44,606 nucleotides of DNA, taken from a virus. Under the pieces are notes generated by a model. That model saw only the letters and a list, made by a program, of their open reading frames with translations. It was not told the origin of the DNA and did no database searches. The stretch spans positions 1-44,606 of IMG/VR virus record IMGVR_UViG_3300029319_000105. One strand, 5' to 3'. Positions 28,882 through 36,073 of this stretch are shown here, piece after piece (position 1 is the stretch's first letter; every line of letters starts with the position of its first letter). The position numbers were made by a program, and so were the translations under genes.

Positions 28882-29037
28882 AGATAGAAAGAAGGAGGCG
28901 TTACAAACCATTAGTTGTAAATTAATTTATTGTTAATAATCAATTTATTGTTGTTTATCAATATGTAACTATAATCTTTTTCAAAGTATAACCGCTCAGT
29001 TAATAATTTGATATGATTAATAACCTCCTTTCTATCT
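28882..29037 (-). promoter_or_regulatory. Long-range 14-bp helix in the leader of the zinc-ribbon/SPL operon
   Basis: 28882-28895 and 29024-29037 can pair over 14 bp. On the plus strand one position is an A-C mismatch, while as minus-strand RNA it becomes a G-U pair, so the helix is complete only in the sense of the downstream genes. The enclosed 128 bases contain a hairpin (TTACAA/TTGTAA, 28901-28920) and a direct repeat AATTTATTGTT (28924 and 28942). The helix would hide a GGAGG stretch. A weak -7-like element, TATACTTTG (one base too long for TAnnTTTG), also lies inside. Confidence 0.45.
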
Positions 29038-29060
29038 TATAATTGTTTAATAAAAAGAAA

Positions 29061-29111
29061 AGAAAGAGGGAGCTGATCAGCATATTACGGGATTGAGCCA
29101 ACCCTCTTTCT
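29061..29111 (-). terminator. Terminator after the endonuclease gene
   Basis: In the minus sense, AGAAAGAGGG and CCCTCTTTCT form a 10-bp perfect stem three bases after the TAG stop of the endonuclease gene, followed by TTTCTTTTTATT. The 31-base loop contains the palindrome GCTGATCAGC, which may form its own hairpin. It ends the replication operon and isolates the downstream zinc-ribbon/SPL operon. Confidence 0.7.
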
Positions 29112-29114
29112 AAT

Positions 29115-29561
29115 CTATAATTGTTTTATAATTTCTACAATCTCATCGACCTGTTTTTTATTTCTAGGCATAAATAAAACATATCGATGGTCATTGTCTT
29201 TTAGATGTTTCTTAAATAGTTTCCAACGTAGTGGAAAAGATTCATTTGCATAACCTTTTGTCTCTATAATAAACTTACCCTCTGGATCTACAAAGTCAGG
29301 TGTATATGTAATAGGCCTAATCTTACTACCTTTGTTATATAGTTTCTTAGTTGTACCTTCATAACAAGCTTGAGGATATACAGTAGCAGGAAATATTGTA
29401 AAAGTATTTTCTTCATACTCTACTAAAATCTCACACTCTTCTAGTTTCTTATAACAATACAGTTCTAAATTAGATTTAAACTCTTTACCATCATAAGTAC
29501 TTTTCTTAGCGTTTTTTACTTTACTCCTACCTTTTCTTCTAACGTACTTTCTCTTCTTCAT
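29115..29561 (-). CDS. PD-(D/E)XK endonuclease, DUF1064-like
   Basis: This 148-aa protein has a strongly basic start (MKKRKYVRRKGRSKVK), then SNLELYCYKKLE, YTPDFVDPEGKFIIETKG and a C-terminal helix. The combination of an early Glu, Pro-Asp and Glu-x-Lys is the PD-(D/E)XK nuclease core, and the layout resembles DUF1064 phage nucleases related to T7 endonuclease I and Holliday junction enzymes. A role in resolving branched phage DNA is likely. It overlaps the metallophosphoesterase gene by 23 bases and ends with TAG just before the terminator hairpin. Confidence 0.8.
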   Translation of the reverse strand: MKKRKYVRRKGRSKVKNAKKSTYDGKEFKSNLELYCYKKLEECEILVEYEENTFTIFPATVYPQACYEGTTKKLYNKGSKIRPITYTPDFVDPEGKFIIETKGYANESFPLRWKLFKKHLKDNDHRYVLFMPRNKKQVDEIVEIIKQL

Positions 29562-30708
29562 AGCTCATTATATTTGTTTGTAAATACCCCTCTAGACCTC
29601 TGTTTTTATTCCATATATATGCCTGTCCACATCGCAATGTACCTACATAGCCTTGTGTTTTATGCCAAGTGTCATTAGCACATATACTAGGAATAAATCT
29701 AACTTTTGTACCCATATACTCATTAAGCATTTCTTTATGTTTATGTCCACAGTGTACTTCTCTAACCTTACACCTACTCCACATGTCAGGTTGTTCAGTG
29801 GCAATCAATAGCGGAAGCTCTGGAGATTTCTCTTTATCACCGTGTGTAAACATAATCATATTTATACCATACTCATAATATTTACGTGACTCTAAACTAT
29901 TGTCTACAGACACATTTTTATTATTATGATATAAAGCGTTTAACACTTCGCCTACATAAAACATACGCTCAAAGTCATGATTACCTTGCACGACCACTAC
30001 ATCTACAGGAGCAAACTGTGCTAAATAATCAATTGCTTTTGTAACTAAATGCCAGTATCCTCTAAAAGACTGACGCCAACGCATGCTATCTTGCTGAGGT
30101 GTACCTTTAGTTGTAGCTCGACTCATACCTTCTGAGTTAAGTCCGTCATTACCTACAGGTAAAAGAAACCTCTCGATTTCTAAACCACTAGCTTTCATAT
30201 GTAAATCTTGAATAGCTTTTAGATAATGTCTTTCTAGTGCTTCTGGTCCCTCATCAGTTATCTTACCATAATGTATATCAGGAAGAGATATTTCGTAACA
30301 AATAGGGTCTTTTGGTTTTTTATATTTAAGCTTTGGAACTTTGTGTGAACGTTTCTTAATATAGTCTAGCAATTGTTTTTTAACCTCTGGTTGTTCATGC
30401 CATTGATTATGTGTTACTATACTATACCTTTGTTCACCATTAAAGTTTTGCCAAAATTTAACTGATTTTATATCAGCCATTGTTAATCCATTATCTAGCA
30501 AATGTTTTTGAAAGGCCTGGCTATTACTGAGTTGATGACCGTTATCATTATTCATGCGTTCTTGTACCCACTCTTCAGAGGTTACAAGTTTTTTACAATC
30601 TCTAATAATAGCTATATCAACATCCCATTTGTCAGCTAACCATTGTGCTCCTTTCTTTAAAAATCCTTTCCGTGTTCTAAACTTTTCAATAATTTCATCT
30701 CTTGTCAT
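29539..30708 (-). CDS. Calcineurin-like metallophosphoesterase
   Basis: This 389-aa protein has the five blocks of the family: SLPDIHYGK (DxH), LLPVGNDGLN (GND), VVVQGNHDFER (GNHD), MFTHGDKEKS (HGD) and VHCGHKHKEM (GHxH). The first 80 residues look like a separate DNA-binding helical region (GFLKKGAQWLADKWDVD, similar to a wHTH). Relatives include SbcD/Mre11 nucleases and phage phosphatases; the gene sits between a nuclease and the primase, so a DNA end-processing nuclease is favoured. It overlaps the primase gene by 14 bases. Confidence 0.85.
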   Translation of the reverse strand: MTRDEIIEKFRTRKGFLKKGAQWLADKWDVDIAIIRDCKKLVTSEEWVQERMNNDNGHQLSNSQAFQKHLLDNGLTMADIKSVKFWQNFNGEQRYSIVTHNQWHEQPEVKKQLLDYIKKRSHKVPKLKYKKPKDPICYEISLPDIHYGKITDEGPEALERHYLKAIQDLHMKASGLEIERFLLPVGNDGLNSEGMSRATTKGTPQQDSMRWRQSFRGYWHLVTKAIDYLAQFAPVDVVVVQGNHDFERMFYVGEVLNALYHNNKNVSVDNSLESRKYYEYGINMIMFTHGDKEKSPELPLLIATEQPDMWSRCKVREVHCGHKHKEMLNEYMGTKVRFIPSICANDTWHKTQGYVGTLRCGQAYIWNKNRGLEGYLQTNIMSYEEEKVR

Positions 30709-31696
30709 TTAATATAATTTTAAGTTCGTTAAAACTGCGCTCCTTAGAAACCAAGTCAGACGGATCCTTAGACTCAAATGTCCTAGGAAGGCAGACGTTA
30801 TTAAAACCATATAAACCACAAATTTTCTTAGCCATTATCTGGCCTGGATTATCTGCTTTATTAAAATCATTGTCATATAAAATTTCTATTGTATTAAATC
30901 GTTTTTTTAGCTCACTTATTAATTTCTCATCAGGTACTTGCATCTCACTCTGCAAAGCTATAGCATTATAACCTGCAGCATATAGACACATAACATCTTT
31001 GAGGGAAGAAGTAATAAAAAGTCGCTCACCTTTGTCTGGGAGTTGATTGTAACCTTGAACATCTGTCTTTTTTGTGTTACTTAACCACTTATTTTTCACT
31101 TCGTAAGGAGAATAGATTTTATATCGGTTTTTAAATTTAAAAGCATAAGTTATTGATTTACAAGTAAATCTGTTATTGTTTATCCAATAGTGACTTATAG
31201 GTTCTACAGCAAACATAGATAATATTTTTTTACTAACCAAATATTTACTCCAAAAAGTCGCATCCTCAGAATTCCAAGGTCGCTTTCTCTTTCTTATAAT
31301 TATATCTTGTTTAGTGTATTTAGGATTATTTCTATTCCTGTAGCCCATATATCCCATAGTAAAGCGAATAACATCTTTCTTAGAACCAAGCTTTAGACCA
31401 AAGTCACAATCAATTATTCGTAAAGCATCCATAAAAGAACAACCATATTTATACTTAACATAATTAAAACAATCGAATGTGTGGTCAGGATTACCAAAGT
31501 CTTTATATAATAATTTACCATTATATGCTATAATAGAAACAGTAGGTGAATTGTCTTCACGTAGCTCACTCCTAAACTTTTTACCTAGCTTTTTAAAACT
31601 GGGTATATAGTACACAAAAATGTCATACTCAGTAATTTTACTAAGTATGACATCTGTATGTAAGTGATCTCCGCTGCTTCTGCTAGCGATAGACAT
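30695..31696 (-). CDS. dnaG: DnaG-like DNA primase with divergent TOPRIM
   Basis: This 333-aa protein has an N-terminal part (KKFRSELREDNSPTVSI through FDCFNYVKYKYG) that resembles the primase zinc domain but lacks the cysteine ligands. The TOPRIM part reads RLFITSSLKDVMCLYAAGYN, then EILYDNDFNKADNPG. The DxD acidic pair is clear, but the usual Glu of the first TOPRIM block is replaced by Ser. Divergent primases of this type are known from crAss-like phages. It makes RNA primers for the replisome with DnaB, encoded in the same operon. Its start touches the stop of the SSB-like gene. Confidence 0.75.
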   Translation of the reverse strand: MSIASRSSGDHLHTDVILSKITEYDIFVYYIPSFKKLGKKFRSELREDNSPTVSIIAYNGKLLYKDFGNPDHTFDCFNYVKYKYGCSFMDALRIIDCDFGLKLGSKKDVIRFTMGYMGYRNRNNPKYTKQDIIIRKRKRPWNSEDATFWSKYLVSKKILSMFAVEPISHYWINNNRFTCKSITYAFKFKNRYKIYSPYEVKNKWLSNTKKTDVQGYNQLPDKGERLFITSSLKDVMCLYAAGYNAIALQSEMQVPDEKLISELKKRFNTIEILYDNDFNKADNPGQIMAKKICGLYGFNNVCLPRTFESKDPSDLVSKERSFNELKIILNDKR

Positions 31697-32460
31697 TAGA
31701 ATGGATTATCTTGAGTTGCAGGCTCAGCAACCCAGTCTTCATCTTCAGAAGGTGCATCCGGTGTAATTAGATCAACAGTTGGTTTATGCTCACCCCACTT
31801 AAGATCTTGGTTAAAGTCTGCATTAAACGAACCATAGTCATCATTCAACGCTTTAACAAATAGATCATCTCTTTGTGGTTTTACTCTACCAAAGTATTTA
31901 GTATATACATTCTGATACTTATCATCTTTTACACCTATAAGAACTCTAACCTCATTGTTAGCTAGAGCTTTTACAAGAGCTTTTACCTCTGCAAGGTCAC
32001 CGTTTGCAATTGCACTCATAGTATCAAATGCCACATCATCACCAGGCCTAACGTTAGCCCACACTTTTACAAAATTTATAAGAGTTTCTTCGCCTACATA
32101 AGCTTTTCTAGCACCTGTTGGTTTCCACCACTCATAAGAAGGGGCATCCTCAGACCATGTAGACTGACCTATATTGTTTATCCACTGATGTTTACCATTT
32201 TGTGATACTCTATGCTCTGGCTTCATCAATATCTCTAGTTTAAAGTTACCATCTTGATTAGCTAGCCAAAAAACAACTTTGTTGTAATCACCATCAGGCA
32301 TAGATACCGCATAGTTTGGTTCTGATTTTACATTTATGTCCATTGCATGTAACTCAGCCATAGTAGGATTTACTGCTGTGACTCTTACATTTGTTAGACC
32401 TGAGTAGGTTTTAATACCACCTACAACTTCTTGATTGCTTGCATTACTTTGTATTGCCAT
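31696..32460 (-). CDS. Probable single-stranded DNA-binding protein
   Basis: This 254-aa protein has a mixed beta/alpha body with several Trp (NQDGNFKLEILMKPEHR, KHQWINNIGQSTW) and an acidic tail that ends in a terminal Phe (EDEDWVAEPATQDNPF). A charged tail with a hydrophobic last residue is the hallmark by which SSBs recruit partners. It sits next to the primase. I cannot confirm an OB fold by eye, so the call rests on the tail and the context. Confidence 0.55.
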   Translation of the reverse strand: MAIQSNASNQEVVGGIKTYSGLTNVRVTAVNPTMAELHAMDINVKSEPNYAVSMPDGDYNKVVFWLANQDGNFKLEILMKPEHRVSQNGKHQWINNIGQSTWSEDAPSYEWWKPTGARKAYVGEETLINFVKVWANVRPGDDVAFDTMSAIANGDLAEVKALVKALANNEVRVLIGVKDDKYQNVYTKYFGRVKPQRDDLFVKALNDDYGSFNADFNQDLKWGEHKPTVDLITPDAPSEDEDWVAEPATQDNPF

Positions 32461-32481
32461 AATTTTATTTATTTTATTGGT

Positions 32482-33015
32482 TTATAATTCGAACGTATCA
32501 TCGTCCATTTCTAGTTCTTCTTCATCGTTATCTGTAGATATTACCTCACCTCCAGATTTTTCTACTGCTTGATGCAGATCATTTATTGTATTAACTGCAG
32601 CATTTTGCAGAGTTTCCTGCGGTGTCTCAAACTGTGTAGGACTTAGCATGTCAACAATAGCTTTCTCTGCTTCTTGCATTTCTTGCTTAGCATCCTCTAC
32701 TGTTTCTATAGCTTCGTCAATAGCTTGCTCTAGAGTTACTTGTCTAGGATCTACTTCTGTTTCTTGCGCTACAGGAGTATTAGCTATAGGAGAGTCATCT
32801 ACAAATTTAAAAGACAAAGCCTTCTTTCTGCTAGGTCTTCTACCCTTAAGAAACGGATGCTTAAACATCTCATCCACTTCCCATGGTTTAATGTTGTACT
32901 TAACAGCCATTTCTGCTTTAGTAATACCGTTTTTAAGATCTTGATCAATCTGCATTACGGAAATCTCTGGTGGGGTTGTGCTCCCCGGTTCAACTTGTTT
33001 TCTCATTTCAATCAT
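32482..33015 (-). CDS. Unknown protein with HTH-like N-terminus and acidic C-terminus
   Basis: In this 177-aa protein, residues about 20-60 (IDQDLKNGITKAEMAVKYNI, then KPWEVDEMF) look like a small helix-turn-helix. The remainder is a Glu/Gln-rich helix, and the last 15 residues are acidic (DNDEEELEMDDDTFEL). It may bind DNA and another replication protein, lying between the SSB-like and Sak4-like genes. The leader motif TTTTAATTGATTAAT (plus reading, 33026-33040) lies before its start and overlaps the stop of the ATPase gene. Confidence 0.6.
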   Translation of the reverse strand: MIEMRKQVEPGSTTPPEISVMQIDQDLKNGITKAEMAVKYNIKPWEVDEMFKHPFLKGRRPSRKKALSFKFVDDSPIANTPVAQETEVDPRQVTLEQAIDEAIETVEDAKQEMQEAEKAIVDMLSPTQFETPQETLQNAAVNTINDLHQAVEKSGGEVISTDNDEEELEMDDDTFEL

Positions 33016-33034
33016 TTTTTTGTGTTTTAATTGA

Positions 33035-33733
33035 TTAATCGATATATATATCTGACCAGTTCATAGGCATGGTCTTGCCCTTTAGGTGTGCACAACGTGA
33101 ACCTGCAGTCACATCATCAAGAGAGTTAAATGATACCATAGTATCTTCTCCTTCTCTGTAAACATAACCAACAGCATCTGCGTTAGCGCATGTAATTTGT
33201 TTTATTTTACCTGTAAGATCAAGGTCCTTAACTGCAACCTCTTTGCCCTTCTTCTCAAGCATCTTATCTTTTAGGTGACCTACTAGAATGACTCTATCGG
33301 CAAGTAGATTTAGTTTATCAATCCACTTTTTGTATGCCATCCGCAAATATAAGTAACCTGCGCCATTTGGCAATGATAAAATCGACATTCCTGGGTTTTT
33401 TGTTTCAAAGTTTTTACCCATAGGTGTTTTCATATAAATTTTCTTACCTTCATCTTCACACCATTCTTCTAGCTTAGATATAGTGTCAATAGCAATATAT
33501 TTATAAGGCTTACCTTGTTTAAATATTTCTCTACCAACTTCGGCAAGCTCTTGTAAGCTATTAACCTTTACCTTCAAGGCGTCAACCATATCAGAGCCAT
33601 CCTCTAAGTCAATAATTAGACAATCATCTAGCTTTGACAATACTGTAGTCTTGCCTATCTTTGGTGGACCATATATTATCATGTTCTTAGGCGACTTACG
33701 GCTCGCCTTAACCTTTGTTTTTGGTAATTCCAT
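33035..33733 (-). CDS. RecA-like ATPase of the Sak4 / AAA_24 type
   Basis: This 232-aa protein has Walker A YGPPKIGKTT (Gly22 to Thr29) and the early acidic strand LIIDLEDGSD. A Walker B-like strand YKYIAIDTISKLEEW and a later strand RVILVGHLKDKM complete the core. It matches the phage nucleotide-binding family (AAA_24) that includes Sak4 single-strand annealing/recombinase proteins. It probably loads on SSB-coated DNA and promotes strand exchange or annealing. It starts one base after the stop of a tiny membrane-protein gene. Confidence 0.8.
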   Translation of the reverse strand: MELPKTKVKASRKSPKNMIIYGPPKIGKTTVLSKLDDCLIIDLEDGSDMVDALKVKVNSLQELAEVGREIFKQGKPYKYIAIDTISKLEEWCEDEGKKIYMKTPMGKNFETKNPGMSILSLPNGAGYLYLRMAYKKWIDKLNLLADRVILVGHLKDKMLEKKGKEVAVKDLDLTGKIKQITCANADAVGYVYREGEDTMVSFNSLDDVTAGSRCAHLKGKTMPMNWSDIYID

Positions 33734-33734
33734 A

Positions 33735-33914
33735 TTATTCTTCTTTAAATTTTTCTTGATTTTCTACATACTTTTCCCACTCCAAGTCTCGTTCTCTTGC
33801 ATAGGCTTGCCAGAAGGTTAGTTCTTTTATAAGTGCATTCTTTCTTTCTACACCTACAAGCCAGCCTAAAATAAAAAAGAACCCACATCCAAGGAGTTCT
33901 GTTAATCCATCCAT
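33735..33914 (-). CDS. 59-aa single-pass membrane protein
   Basis: A short gene beginning MDGLTELLGCGFFFILGWLV has one hydrophobic helix (about residues 7-22), followed by a charged tail with Glu, Arg, Lys and Trp. The stop TAA lies one base before the ATG of the Sak4-like ATPase, and the start is two bases after the stop of the preceding 49-aa frame. This packing supports a real gene. A longer frame over the same bases (33745-33942) is Cys/Arg-rich and less likely. The function is unknown; the layout resembles small holin or spanin-like subunits but shows no decisive feature. Confidence 0.65.
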   Translation of the reverse strand: MDGLTELLGCGFFFILGWLVGVERKNALIKELTFWQAYARERDLEWEKYVENQEKFKEE

Positions 33915-33916
33915 AA

Positions 33917-34066
33917 TTATTTATTTTCGTACCAAACCCCATAGACTTTTAGTCCTTTGGGTTCACACATTAATATTCTTTTTATTTCTTTTGGCCCTTC
34001 TTTTAGTCCCTTTGGGCGGTACTTGGGATTCTTGCTGTTTAGTTTTCGTTTTTTTGGCATACGCAT
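33917..34066 (-). CDS. 49-aa basic protein (overlaps another frame)
   Basis: The ORF reads MRMPKKRKLNSKNPKYRPKG and ends VYGVWYENK. A second in-frame ATG at 34060 may be the true start. Its stop is two bases before the start of the 59-aa membrane protein, which fits the operon packing better than the competing 57-aa frame. It is rich in Lys/Arg and has no assigned function. Confidence 0.5.
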   Translation of the reverse strand: MRMPKKRKLNSKNPKYRPKGLKEGPKEIKRILMCEPKGLKVYGVWYENK

Positions 34067-34136
34067 TCATGTTTTTGATTAATAATTCATTTTGATTTAG
34101 TCCTCGTGTAAATAGTTTAAATATCTTTTTTAACAT
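33963..34136 (-). CDS. 57-aa very basic protein (overlaps another frame)
   Basis: The ORF reads MLKKIFKLFTRGLNQNELLI and ends RRAKRNKKNINV. It overlaps the end of the upstream 67-aa gene by 20 bases and most of the 49-aa frame. Either this frame, the 49-aa frame or both are translated. About a third of its residues are Lys or Arg, so nucleic-acid binding is possible. Confidence 0.45.
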   Translation of the reverse strand: MLKKIFKLFTRGLNQNELLIKNMNAYAKKTKTKQQESQVPPKGTKRRAKRNKKNINV

Positions 34137-34320
34137 ATCTATTTAGTTTTTTATTTATTTCTTTTCTTTTTTTTACTAAGTCTGCTTTACGTGCTCTATA
34201 CCTAAACATATCTAAGTCAGAATATACACCGTCTGGACCCATAGACTCTATTGTTCTATCAAGTTCAGACAGTATATATTTACATAAAGCTACCTTATTA
34301 GGATAGTCTTTATATTTCAT
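34117..34320 (-). CDS. 67-aa helical hypothetical protein
   Basis: This small, charged, helical protein (KVALCKYILSELDRTIESMG, with a basic Lys-rich C-terminus) overlaps the end of the 65-aa coiled-coil gene by 11 bases. That overlap and the codon use match its neighbours, so I take it as real. It belongs to no known family. Confidence 0.55.
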   Translation of the reverse strand: MKYKDYPNKVALCKYILSELDRTIESMGPDGVYSDLDMFRYRARKADLVKKRKEINKKLNRYVKKDI

Positions 34321-34507
34321 CTTTAGCTATAAGTATATTGTGAATTGATTCTAATGCTCTAGAATGTCTTTCTAGATCTTGCTTTAGTTCTATTACCTCA
34401 AGCTTTAAATCATGATTAGACTTGCGTAATATTTCAATCTGTGTTAGTTCTGCATTAGTTGTCACATCTCCACTAATAGCATCTGCAAAGGGTGTTGTGT
34501 TTTCCAT
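34310..34507 (-). CDS. 65-aa coiled-coil hypothetical protein
   Basis: The N-terminal 20 residues are disordered and polar. The rest is a heptad-like helix (IEILRKSNHDLKLEVIELKQ, then DLERHSRALESI), so it probably forms a coiled-coil dimer. It starts 11 bases after the DnaB stop. Its position directly after DnaB suggests a replisome accessory, but that is only context. Confidence 0.55.
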   Translation of the reverse strand: MENTTPFADAISGDVTTNAELTQIEILRKSNHDLKLEVIELKQDLERHSRALESIHNILIAKDEI

Positions 34508-34518
34508 AGTAATATTAT

Positions 34519-35475
34519 TTAAATTGGTTGTCTTTCGTTAATTGTAAATGTTGACATCTCTGCCTCATAGGGTATCATACCTAATAAGCCATCTCTATTC
34601 TTCTCTACGTGTAATGCTAACAAACCTTTAGGATCTTCACCACAGTACTTATCAGTAATACCATACAGATCATTAGGCCTCTGTAGCATCATAACTACAT
34701 GCGCATCCTGACCTATACTGTCACCACCAAATAAATCTGTAAGCAATGGCTGATACTGTGCCTTAGCACGATGTTCTTGCTCTATGTTACGATTTAGCTG
34801 TGATAATAATATATTTATAGTCCCCATTTTAGCTTGTAACCACATACAACCCTTAGATACTTCGTTTAGTTTTTGCAACTCTTGATCCTTAGTACTAAGT
34901 ATAAGTCTAGAGTGGTCAAATACATTTATAATTGTATGGTCAGGGTATTTGTTTGTTACATCGACATTAGATTGTTTTACAAACTCCATGTCTCTAGGTA
35001 TGTTGTTAAAGTATATAGGGTAATGCGCATACTTTAATACCTCTTTTCTAAATGCCTCATAGGCATCTCTTTCTAGTTTTTGTTCTACAGATAATAATTC
35101 ACTTACCTGTTTGTTAGAACCTTTTGCACCTGCACGCAATATCTGCTGATAGCCAGGCATCTCGAAACTCCAATATAATACTAGTAGTTTCTTAAATTTG
35201 TTTACATCTAGTAAATCAAATATCATCTGATTACTAAATGCTGACTTACCTACACCTGGTCGTCCTGCAATTACATACATTTTACCAGGCTGCAAGCCTC
35301 CTAGTAAATTCTTGTTTAATCTAGGCCATTTAGTAGGATATACTATCCTTTGACCTTTCATACCGTCTGTTACTTGGTGTAGTGATGCACTAATAGCTTT
35401 ATTAATGCTCTTGAATCCGCCATCCTTAAAGGGATCTCGTAATTCTGGTTGTAGTTTCTCTTGTGTCATTGTCAT
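34519..35475 (-). CDS. dnaB: DnaB-type replicative helicase (C-terminal core only)
   Basis: This 318-aa protein corresponds to the RecA-like core of DnaB: Walker A AGRPGVGKSA at about residues 70-79, a strand KKLLVLYWSFEMP and the RQIR-like LLSQLNRNIEQEHRAK. The Walker B strand is HTIINVFDHSRL, where the usual aspartate-rich segment is altered. The N-terminal primase-interaction domain of cellular DnaB (about 150 residues) is missing, as in several phage helicases. It overlaps the upstream 183-aa gene by 50 bases, and a second in-frame ATG two codons in is an alternative start. Confidence 0.85.
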   Translation of the reverse strand: MTMTQEKLQPELRDPFKDGGFKSINKAISASLHQVTDGMKGQRIVYPTKWPRLNKNLLGGLQPGKMYVIAGRPGVGKSAFSNQMIFDLLDVNKFKKLLVLYWSFEMPGYQQILRAGAKGSNKQVSELLSVEQKLERDAYEAFRKEVLKYAHYPIYFNNIPRDMEFVKQSNVDVTNKYPDHTIINVFDHSRLILSTKDQELQKLNEVSKGCMWLQAKMGTINILLSQLNRNIEQEHRAKAQYQPLLTDLFGGDSIGQDAHVVMMLQRPNDLYGITDKYCGEDPKGLLALHVEKNRDGLLGMIPYEAEMSTFTINERQPI

Positions 35476-35977
35476 CTAAGTTTTCATACTTTTCCCAAGT
35501 ATGGTTATTAATCCATGTTTCTAAATTCTGTAAATACGCAAGATTATCTCGTTCTATACGTAGTTGGTTGCCTAAGCATTTCATAATATGTTTATGCTTA
35601 TACAATTTGTCACCTACAACTTTCTTATATCTTATTTTACATTTTAGATTTGCTTTTGCATCTGGATCCTTAGCATGCAATACTCTAACACCTCTACCAG
35701 GTGATGTTACTTTCAAAGGGTATGTGCCAATAAGCTCAGCGAACATCTGATCAAAACTAGAAGAAAAGAGATCGATAAACTCTTGTCTAATGTGGTGCTG
35801 ATCAGATGTCTCACCTAACTTTATGTATCCTTCGTTCTGTAATCTGTCTAAATTTGGTTTAAGATTAAGGCTGGGTAAATAACTGTATTCTTTTTTGTGT
35901 AATAAATACAAATAAAGAAAATCATCTGCTGACATTCCTGTCTCTATTAGTACTTCAAAATCTATATCTACTTTCAT
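35426..35977 (-). CDS. Probable helicase-associated replication protein
   Basis: In this 183-aa protein, the first 60 residues (SADDFLYLYLLHKKEYSYLP, then NLDRLQNEGYIKLG) look like a winged helix of the phage replisome organiser type. The end is a helix and a polar tail rich in Thr/Arg. It is the first gene after a strong promoter and overlaps DnaB, a common arrangement for an initiator or helicase loader. No loader family can be named by eye. Its ATG overlaps the stop of a 25-codon micro-ORF, which I do not count as a gene. Confidence 0.6.
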   Translation of the reverse strand: MKVDIDFEVLIETGMSADDFLYLYLLHKKEYSYLPSLNLKPNLDRLQNEGYIKLGETSDQHHIRQEFIDLFSSSFDQMFAELIGTYPLKVTSPGRGVRVLHAKDPDAKANLKCKIRYKKVVGDKLYKHKHIMKCLGNQLRIERDNLAYLQNLETWINNHTWEKYENLDDNDTRETTTRITRSL

Positions 35978-36029
35978 TGGCAGTAAAAGGGTATAAAAGA
36001 ATATTTTACAGTTAAACTTAAACTTAATG

Positions 36030-36060
36030 CAAATGTAATAATAATTTTCATAGTATACAA
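36030..36060 (-). promoter_or_regulatory. Bacteroidota-type promoter for the primosome operon
   Basis: In the minus sense, TTG (plus 36058-36060) is followed by 20 bases and then TACATTTG (plus 36030-36037). This fits the Bacteroidota primary sigma consensus TTG-N19-21-TAnnTTTG exactly. The predicted start of transcription is about 50 bases before the ATG at 35977, in a 96-bp gap between the SF2 helicase and the replisome genes. It implies recognition by the host sigma factor. Confidence 0.75.
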
Positions 36061-36073
36061 GTTTTTTAAATGA

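Noticed and set aside
33745-33942. 65-codon Cys/Arg-rich ORF
   Set aside because: The 59-codon frame at 33735-33914 fits the neighbouring stop and start positions and has a clear membrane helix.
35974-36051. 25-codon ORF (MKIIITFALSLSLTV...) overlapping the start of the 183-aa gene
   Set aside because: It contains the strong promoter; the predicted transcript starts inside it, so it is probably not translated.
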